Below, in pieces: positions 5,268 to 9,491 of a DNA stretch of 9,491 nucleotides; the first letter of the stretch is position 1; each line of letters begins with the position of its first letter. The position numbers were made by a program, and so were the translations under genes. Below the pieces are notes generated by a model that had not been told where the DNA came from, made no database searches, and saw only the letters and a list, made by a program, of their open reading frames with translations. The stretch is from Anaerolineales bacterium (lineage in GTDB: Bacteria; Chloroflexota; Anaerolineae; Anaerolineales; E44-bin32). The DNA lies in contig WVZH01000575.1 in the NCBI GenBank assembly GCA_011772595.1, positions 2,733 to 12,223 on the forward strand, read 5' to 3'.

Positions 5268-7133
5268 GTGGTACGTAGATTTCGGATACTGATTGCTGTG
5301 TTGGTCATCGTAAACCTTGGTTTGATCGTTGTGATCGCAGCTCTTCTGATAACGAACACCGACATCTTCTCTTCCATTTTCAGCTTTCTCGGGGGTTCAC
5401 CTGCAGGAATGCGGGTGGATGTGAGCGTGCCATCCGTGGTCGAAGTTGGTGAAGCGTTCGAGATGATCGTGCGGGTGGAAAACGCCAGGGACGAGTATCT
5501 TGTTGTGGAGGAGATCCGCTTACCCCGCAACCTGCTCGACGCTGCTATCGTGACCGACGTTTTCCCGGGTACGCTCGATCAACACCACGAGGGTTCGATG
5601 ACAGGCTTTGTGATCGACTTCATTCTGGCACCTCATGAGGTGAGGGATTTCCGCCTCGATCTGCGGGCCCTCGAGGTGGTGGATTTCAGTGGGGACATCG
5701 AGGTGAAAGCCGGCTCCTGGCGTGAGTCTTCCGGTACTCGCCTGCTGATCGTTGTGCCGACCAGCCCCGAATCGGTCGCTGAAGTGACGCCGACCGAAAC
5801 GATGCCACCCGCTGCTGAGATCCCTTTCCCATCGGTTGTGAAAATCACGGCGTTGTACAAGGAAAACAGTCGCTTCATGGAAGGTTGGACAGGTTCTGGC
5901 TCGATCATCACGGAGGACGGCCTGATCCTCACCAATGCGCATGTGGTGCTGCCCGATAAATTCTTCCCCGTCGATGCTCTCATCGTCTCGCTGACGGATC
6001 AGCCGGACGAACTTCCGATTGATGTTTATTACGCAGAGGTACTCCAAGCGGATTGGCAGTTGGATATTGCCGTCCTTCGCATCACTACGGATTTAGATGA
6101 GATACCGGTCGAACTTTCGCAATTGCATTTGCCCGCCGTTCCTTTGGGAGACTCGGATCAAATACAGTTGGGCGATTCGCTGCTCATTCTCGGATACCCA
6201 GGAATCGGTGGGGAGACCATCACGCTGACGCGCGGAGAGGTAAGTGGCTTCACAAGTGAAGTGCGTTTTGGGGATCGTGCGTTTATCAAGACCTCGGGCA
6301 CAATCGCCGGTGGAAATAGTGGAGGTCTGGTGGCTGATGAGTTTGGCCGCTTGGTGGCGATACCGACACAGCTTGGCTATGGAGGCGAGGATCAGTTCGT
6401 GGACTGTCGTGTGATTGTGGATACGAACCGTGATGGTGTGGTCGATGAGAACGATAATTGTGTTCCCACCGGAGGTTTCATCAATGCACTGCGACCGATC
6501 AAGCTGGCGCTGCCCATGATCGAGGCGGCGAAACGCGGAGAGTATAGCATCATCGAACAACCGAAGCCCGACGTCCCATTACCTGAGGGTCGGGTCGCGC
6601 TTTATCAGGAGGACTTCTCGGATACGGATTCAGGTTGGGCCCACGATACGGATCCCGGGGGTTTCGTCGGGTATAAGAACAATGAATACGTGATCGAGGT
6701 GGATGTGGAGAAGTATCTTTATTGGGGGGTGCCTAGAGAGACGTTCAGCGACATCGTGCTCCAGGTCTCCACGCGGGTGATCACACCCGTTGAAGGGGGA
6801 GAATTTGGTGTGATATGCCGCTATCAGGATAACGAAAATTTTTACGGTATGTCGGTGACGAGCGATGGGTGGTTCGCGATCTGGAAATTGGAAAACGACG
6901 AAATCGTGATGTTGTTGGATTGGGATTATTCGCGCGACATCCCGATCTACGAGCCCATGACGATCACAGCAGCCTGCAGCAGCAATGAGCTCACGCTGGC
7001 GGTCAATGAGAAGGTTCTTGGCCAAGTCAAGGATTTTACGTACACGAAAGGCGATATTGGGCTATTCGCGGGGACGTGGGAAGAGGGTGGTTTGGCCGTC
7101 GCCTTCGACGATCTCAAAGTTCTATCACCTTGA
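5268..7133 (+). CDS. Membrane-anchored trypsin-like (HtrA/S1C-type) serine protease with Ca-loop insertion and C-terminal LamG-like domain
   Basis: 621 residues. Order of parts: uncleaved N-terminal anchor (hydrophobic 7-29); extracytoplasmic beta-rich domain of about 110 residues (48-163); a Pro/Thr-rich linker (164-188); a chymotrypsin-fold protease domain (188-420); a C-terminal domain of about 175 residues (445-621). The triad is His225 (LTNAHVV), Asp266 (LDIAVLRI) and Ser351 (GGNSGG), as in DegP/HtrA proteases, but there is no PDZ domain. After the active serine lies a 12-residue EF-hand/dockerin-like calcium loop, DTNRDGVVDEND (385-396), between Cys380 and Cys398, which could form a disulfide. 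The C-terminal part, with EDFSDTDSGW, CRYQDNENFYG and GDIGLFAGT, resembles concanavalin A/LamG or DUF1080-type domains that bind sugars or surfaces. The GTG start has AGGGAG 5 bases upstream. Likely an active protease outside the cell membrane; its substrate is unknown. Confidence 0.9.
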   Translation: MVRRFRILIAVLVIVNLGLIVVIAALLITNTDIFSSIFSFLGGSPAGMRVDVSVPSVVEVGEAFEMIVRVENARDEYLVVEEIRLPRNLLDAAIVTDVFPGTLDQHHEGSMTGFVIDFILAPHEVRDFRLDLRALEVVDFSGDIEVKAGSWRESSGTRLLIVVPTSPESVAEVTPTETMPPAAEIPFPSVVKITALYKENSRFMEGWTGSGSIITEDGLILTNAHVVLPDKFFPVDALIVSLTDQPDELPIDVYYAEVLQADWQLDIAVLRITTDLDEIPVELSQLHLPAVPLGDSDQIQLGDSLLILGYPGIGGETITLTRGEVSGFTSEVRFGDRAFIKTSGTIAGGNSGGLVADEFGRLVAIPTQLGYGGEDQFVDCRVIVDTNRDGVVDENDNCVPTGGFINALRPIKLALPMIEAAKRGEYSIIEQPKPDVPLPEGRVALYQEDFSDTDSGWAHDTDPGGFVGYKNNEYVIEVDVEKYLYWGVPRETFSDIVLQVSTRVITPVEGGEFGVICRYQDNENFYGMSVTSDGWFAIWKLENDEIVMLLDWDYSRDIPIYEPMTITAACSSNELTLAVNEKVLGQVKDFTYTKGDIGLFAGTWEEGGLAVAFDDLKVLSP

Positions 7134-7155
7134 ATGAAAGTGATCTGTGCCTGGG

Positions 7156-7200
7156 AGAACAGCACGCTGAATCAGGAGTAGCGTGTTGTTCTTGGTCTTT
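7156..7200 (+). terminator. Intrinsic terminator of the protease gene
   Basis: AGAACAGCACGCT (7156-7168) pairs with AGCGTGTTGTTCT (7180-7192) as a 13-bp stem with one G-U pair and an 11-base loop, followed by a T-rich tail (TGGTCTTT). It begins 22 bases after the protease stop codon. Confidence 0.75.
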
Positions 7201-7344
7201 AAAGCAGGATGGATCATCGTCTTCCGTATCCATTGCTGCCGCGTGGTTAGCAGGAAGCTAGATTCCGAGTGTTGTGCAAGCTTCGGCCTGACACCATTCA
7301 GCGGAACTTGCACCGACGTTGGCCAAGGAGGAACGACCTTCCCC
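7201..7344. other. Gap between the protease terminator and the small ORF
   Basis: I see no gene, repeat or regulatory site here. Plus-strand frames crossing it (7183-7620, 7319-7510) run antisense into the YCII gene, are rich in Cys and Arg, and look like shadows. Confidence 0.5.
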
Positions 7345-7479
7345 TTACGTGTGCTCGGTGTTGATCATGTCGCGTGCGATAGCCCAGAAGATTGCGAGCA
7401 GGGTGACGTGTATTGTGTTGAGGGAAACAGCTTGCGACGTCGCTCGTCCGACGAGTGCGCCGGTATCACGGTATGTCAT
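7345..7479 (-). CDS. Possible 44-aa small protein downstream of the YCII gene
   Basis: This minus-strand frame starts with ATG 9 bases after the YCII stop codon and ends with TAA at 7345. A TAAGG element, in which the TAA is the YCII stop itself, lies 7 bases upstream of the ATG and could act as ribosome binding site. The product is MTYRDTGALVGRATSQAVSL followed by a mostly hydrophobic segment (about residues 23-39, containing LLAIFWAIA) and a polar end, so it might be a small membrane-associated peptide. I recognise no family. The tight spacing and co-direction favour a real gene in the YCII operon; its shortness and the lack of any visible homology are against it. Confidence 0.35.
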   Translation of the reverse strand: MTYRDTGALVGRATSQAVSLNTIHVTLLAIFWAIARDMINTEHT

Positions 7480-7488
7480 GGCTGGACC

Positions 7489-7776
7489 TTACGGCGATCT
7501 AATTTCATAGACCCTTATGCTTGCGATGAATGGATTGTCTTGTGCGATTTTTTCTGCAACATCGAGGTCTTCGGCCTCGATAATGTTGTAGCCGGTGATA
7601 GAATCCATTCCCCACGGTAGATCTTTGGTTCCGCTTCTTGAGATCTCTCGCCCACTACTGAAACCACCCTGGTCGACTGTCTTGTCGGCGATTGACTCGA
7701 ACCATTTTTCCCAGGCCGCCATGATTTCAGGTGTGGGTTGCTCGAATCCGAAATGCAGTAACAAAAACTTCTTCAT
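7489..7776 (-). CDS. YCII-related domain protein
   Basis: A 95-residue protein of the YCII/DGPF-like superfamily, small alpha/beta-barrel dimers with uncertain enzymatic roles. It begins MKKFLLLHFG, then PTPEIMAAWEKWF (14-26), a VDQGGF segment, TGYNIIEAEDLDVAEKIA (61-78) and ends with IASIRVYEI. This matches the subfamily pattern in which a strand is followed by TPE..AW..WF and the C-terminus reads IRVYEI. The ATG at 7776 is supported by GGAGAG 4 bases upstream on the minus strand. In bacteria these genes often sit beside sigma factors or SRPBCC proteins; here an SRPBCC gene in the same direction lies 312 bases upstream. No catalytic function can be assigned. Confidence 0.9.
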   Translation of the reverse strand: MKKFLLLHFGFEQPTPEIMAAWEKWFESIADKTVDQGGFSSGREISRSGTKDLPWGMDSITGYNIIEAEDLDVAEKIAQDNPFIASIRVYEIRSP

Positions 7777-8088
7777 TGCTCTCTCCGTGATAATGGTTTC
7801 ACTCTTTCATTCGTCGCGCGCATGGCGATCGACTCTTGAGTGCCTATCAAATGCATAAATATCTAGAAAAGTTGCATAGCATCATCCCTGGTGGGACATC
7901 TACCCCGAGATGGCATTGATGTGAGTGGGGTTGGTTAGGTTGGAATCAATTAGAATCTCAGGTCAAATATTCACTACATGTTTGGTTAGATCGTTCTGAT
8001 GGTTTTGTGTGTTGAGAGATGGACGGCACTGGAGGGTGGTCCGGAACCGTGAACATGCTCTCTCCGATAAACACCGTCGGGTGTTGGT
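7777..8088. other. 312-bp intergenic region upstream of the YCII gene
   Basis: No gene. At the SRPBCC side there is a small inverted repeat, AACACC (8070-8075) with GGTGTT (8080-8085), a 6-bp stem 3 bases beyond the minus-strand SRPBCC stop. It may be a weak terminator. I found no convincing promoter for the YCII gene, although one must lie here if that gene is transcribed separately. Confidence 0.5.
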
Positions 8089-8526
8089 TTAATCCTCGGC
8101 CTCCATGATGGCCTTCAAACTATCGAAATCGGCTTCCAGCGCATTGGCAAACGTTCGTGAGACGACCGCCTCGCCCAGCTTGAAGAAACCACCTACTTCC
8201 GCCTCTCCGAGAACGCTGACCTTTGTGCCGCCCGCAGCGGGTTCGAAGGTTGTGGAGATCGAGTATGGTATGGGGCCTGAGGTGGCCTTGAAAGCAAATT
8301 TCTTATTCAACTCATATTCGCTAATTTCGTATGTCGACTCGAGCCGGCGGCCCAGAAACTTGCGGACTTCCCGGAAGGTCGTGCCTACTTCGATCGCACC
8401 CTCTGAGGTTTGCTCGACCTCCAGGACACCCGCCTGCCACTTCGGGTCATTTTGAGAGTCCTCTAGAAAGGCGAAGACTTCCTCAACCGGTCGATTGATC
8501 ACCACGCTGTGCTCTATCTTTATCAT
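8089..8526 (-). CDS. SRPBCC (polyketide cyclase/CoxG-like) family protein
   Basis: A 145-residue protein with the START-like helix-grip fold, a family that binds hydrophobic ligands or acts as cyclase or chaperone. It begins MIKIEHSVVINRPVEEVFAF, the standard SRPBCC opening strand with RP.EEVF, then DSQNDPKWQAGV, a central EVRKFLGRRLESTYEI (strands), GGTKVSVLGEAEVGG, and a C-terminal amphipathic helix (about 115-145), which fits the fold. An in-frame extension back to 8571 is rejected: the ATG at 8526 has AAAGGGG (8535-8541) at a good distance and matches the family's usual N-terminus. It has a close paralogue at the right end of the window. Ligand unknown. Confidence 0.9.
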   Translation of the reverse strand: MIKIEHSVVINRPVEEVFAFLEDSQNDPKWQAGVLEVEQTSEGAIEVGTTFREVRKFLGRRLESTYEISEYELNKKFAFKATSGPIPYSISTTFEPAAGGTKVSVLGEAEVGGFFKLGEAVVSRTFANALEADFDSLKAIMEAED

Positions 8527-8794
8527 CGCGATGTCCCCTTTCACACTTTGGCGTGGACCACCCTCCTGCATCTTTTGTCAGTGGCCACCGCCATTGTAAC
8601 GCCTTAATCGACCTGATATATCCCACATTTTGCTCTCTCGTGATCATCAAGTCGGTATCCGAAATCTTGAGGATAGCGGAAGCGATTGGTCTCTTGCCCC
8701 AATGTAGAGTGTATGTGAAACCAAGGTGGATCCTCACGCTGCCGATAAACGGTATGTACGCGGGTCAATTTGGAAGGTGCTTGTAAGGTTCTAA
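8527..8794. other. Divergent intergenic region between SRPBCC gene and small membrane protein gene
   Basis: No gene is supported: plus (8553-8786) and minus (8483-8737) frames here show no recognisable features and overlap the SRPBCC start region. It must hold control signals for two divergent genes, but I saw no pair of boxes good enough to call. Confidence 0.45.
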
Positions 8795-9049
8795 GTGATA
8801 CAAGAGAAGGTAAAGTTGAATCGGTATGGAGCTGTGATGATTTGGTTTATCTTGGGACTGTTGGTGTATTTCCAAATTGGTGCTGTCCTCGTCGCATGGG
8901 TGTTCGCGGGTGTGACGGTAGACACCGACCGAGCAGAGATAATCTCCCTCGTCCTACTTTGGCCGTTGGCCATCCCCTACTTTAAATTTGTGTTGCGCGC
9001 ACGACAGTTAATGCGCATACTCGAGGAGTGGGATCGATCCTCCGAGTAA
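8795..9049 (+). CDS. Small two-helix membrane protein, function unknown
   Basis: An 84-residue protein with two hydrophobic segments: about residues 11-40 (within AVMIWFILGLLVYFQIGAVL and beyond) and about 47-66 (IISLVLLWPLAIPYFKFVL). It ends in a charged helix, RARQLMRILEEWDRSSE. The start is uncertain. The GTG at 8795 has TAAGG 7 bases upstream, a TTG at 8816 has AGAAGG upstream, and an ATG at 8837 has GGAG upstream; all give the first membrane helix. It stands alone on the plus strand between two minus-strand SRPBCC genes. I recognise no family. The hydrophobic pattern and complete frame make it likely to be real. Confidence 0.6.
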   Translation: MIQEKVKLNRYGAVMIWFILGLLVYFQIGAVLVAWVFAGVTVDTDRAEIISLVLLWPLAIPYFKFVLRARQLMRILEEWDRSSE

Positions 9050-9209
9050 CCCCCCCTTGAACAGCTCTCTAATCAAAAAGCTTCTTCTCAATGGCCTCTC
9101 GACTGTCAACGGCTGATGATGAACGTAGTGCAACATCGAATCACCTGGAAGGGAGGGTGGCCCATTTGTGTCTATAAACTTCGGAGAATGGATACCTTCG
9201 AGCGTCGCC

Positions 9210-9491
9210 TTAGGCGCCAGCTTCCAAGAGATCCTTCAGATTGGCGAAATCGGATTCAAACTGTTTCTTAGCCGAGCGTGCGACGAGCGGCTCGGCCATC
9301 TTGAATACACCACCGACTTCCGCCTCCCCGACGATGGTGACCTTTGTGCCACCCTCGACGGCCTCGAAAGAAGCGCTCGCTTCGAGCGGGATGGGTCCGG
9401 AGGTAGCTTTCCAGGCCATTTTTTTATTCGGTACGAATTCGGTGATCTCTGAGGTCGACTCAAGCCGGCGGCCCAGGAAATTCCGAACTTC
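9210..9491 (-). CDS. SRPBCC family protein, second paralogue (5' end outside window)
   Basis: The frame is open through base 9491, so the N-terminal part is outside; 93 residues are visible, from EVRNFLGRRLEST to LLEAGA. Aligned without gaps to the end of the protein at 8089-8526, about 54 of 93 residues are identical by hand count, with shared blocks FLGRRLEST, KATSGPIP, GGTKV and GEAEVGG. A run of A in the coding strand (two AAA codons before ATG) makes an internal Met that a gene finder might take as a start, but the match continues upstream of it. Same fold and unknown ligand class as its paralogue; the two probably arose by duplication. Confidence 0.88.
   Translation of the reverse strand, partial: EVRNFLGRRLESTSEITEFVPNKKMAWKATSGPIPLEASASFEAVEGGTKVTIVGEAEVGGVFKMAEPLVARSAKKQFESDFANLKDLLEAGA

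Noticed and set aside
5520..6560. Long minus-strand frames inside the protease gene
   Set aside because: They are antisense shadows: rich in His, Arg and Gln with no recognisable domains, whereas the plus frame has a complete protease with its triad.
7183..7620. Plus-strand 145-codon Cys-rich frame
   Set aside because: It starts inside the terminator of the protease gene and runs antisense over the well-supported YCII gene. The many cysteines look like an out-of-frame translation.
8070..8085. Inverted repeat AACACC/GGTGTT as a strong terminator
   Set aside because: The stem is only 6 bp and the following minus-strand sequence has no real T-run. It is kept only as a weak possibility in the intergenic entry.
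9168..9452. Plus-strand 94-codon frame at the right end
   Set aside because: It lies antisense to the SRPBCC paralogue, whose protein sequence clearly matches the neighbouring copy.

Overview
The window looks like an ordinary chromosomal stretch from an uncultivated, moderate-GC bacterium. My best guess is the Chloroflexota (Anaerolineae-like). The reasons are a GH3-family protein of the short bacterial type, a membrane-anchored trypsin-like protease with a C-terminal lectin-like (LamG/DUF1080-type) domain, YCII and SRPBCC small proteins, and an MsrP carrying a combined Tat and lipoprotein signal. This lineage call is inference from gene content, not from a marker gene. I see no rRNA, tRNA, CRISPR array, IS element, integrase or phage gene.

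Layout, left to right. At 2-583 (+) is the C-terminal TPP-binding end of an indolepyruvate:ferredoxin oxidoreductase alpha-type (IorA-like) protein, cut by the window edge. It is followed closely by a single-domain response regulator (644-1048, +). A 268-bp gap with a perfect 9-bp inverted repeat leads to msrP-msrQ (1317-2935, +). This is a two-gene operon for the molybdopterin-dependent periplasmic methionine-sulfoxide reductase and its haem-binding membrane partner, translationally coupled by a TGATG overlap. A 478-bp non-coding stretch follows with three consecutive hairpins (3029-3101) and a good sigma-70-like promoter (3142-3170). It precedes a four-helix membrane protein gene (3414-3887, +).

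That gene converges on a GH3-family gene (3930-5069, -). The two share a perfect 15-bp hairpin (3911-3947) that contains the last five sense codons and the stop codon of the GH3 gene. A divergent control region (5070-5267) separates GH3 from a large secreted or anchored serine protease (5268-7133, +), which ends at a convincing intrinsic terminator (7156-7200).

The right part is mostly minus strand: a YCII-domain protein (7489-7776) with a possible 44-aa small gene just behind it (7345-7479), then two paralogous SRPBCC proteins (8089-8526, and 9210 to the window edge). An 84-aa two-helix membrane protein gene lies on the plus strand between the SRPBCC genes.

Functional reading: most of these are housekeeping or accessory envelope and stress functions (repair of oxidised periplasmic methionines, an extracytoplasmic protease, small membrane proteins) next to metabolism genes (2-oxoacid oxidoreductase, GH3 acyl-adenylating enzyme). 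Nothing in the window is convincing as a new defence or mobile system. The most unusual points are the GH3 stop codon in a terminator loop, the Cys-bracketed EF-hand-like insertion in the protease, the tandem-hairpin intergenic region, and the unannotated small ORF behind the YCII gene.
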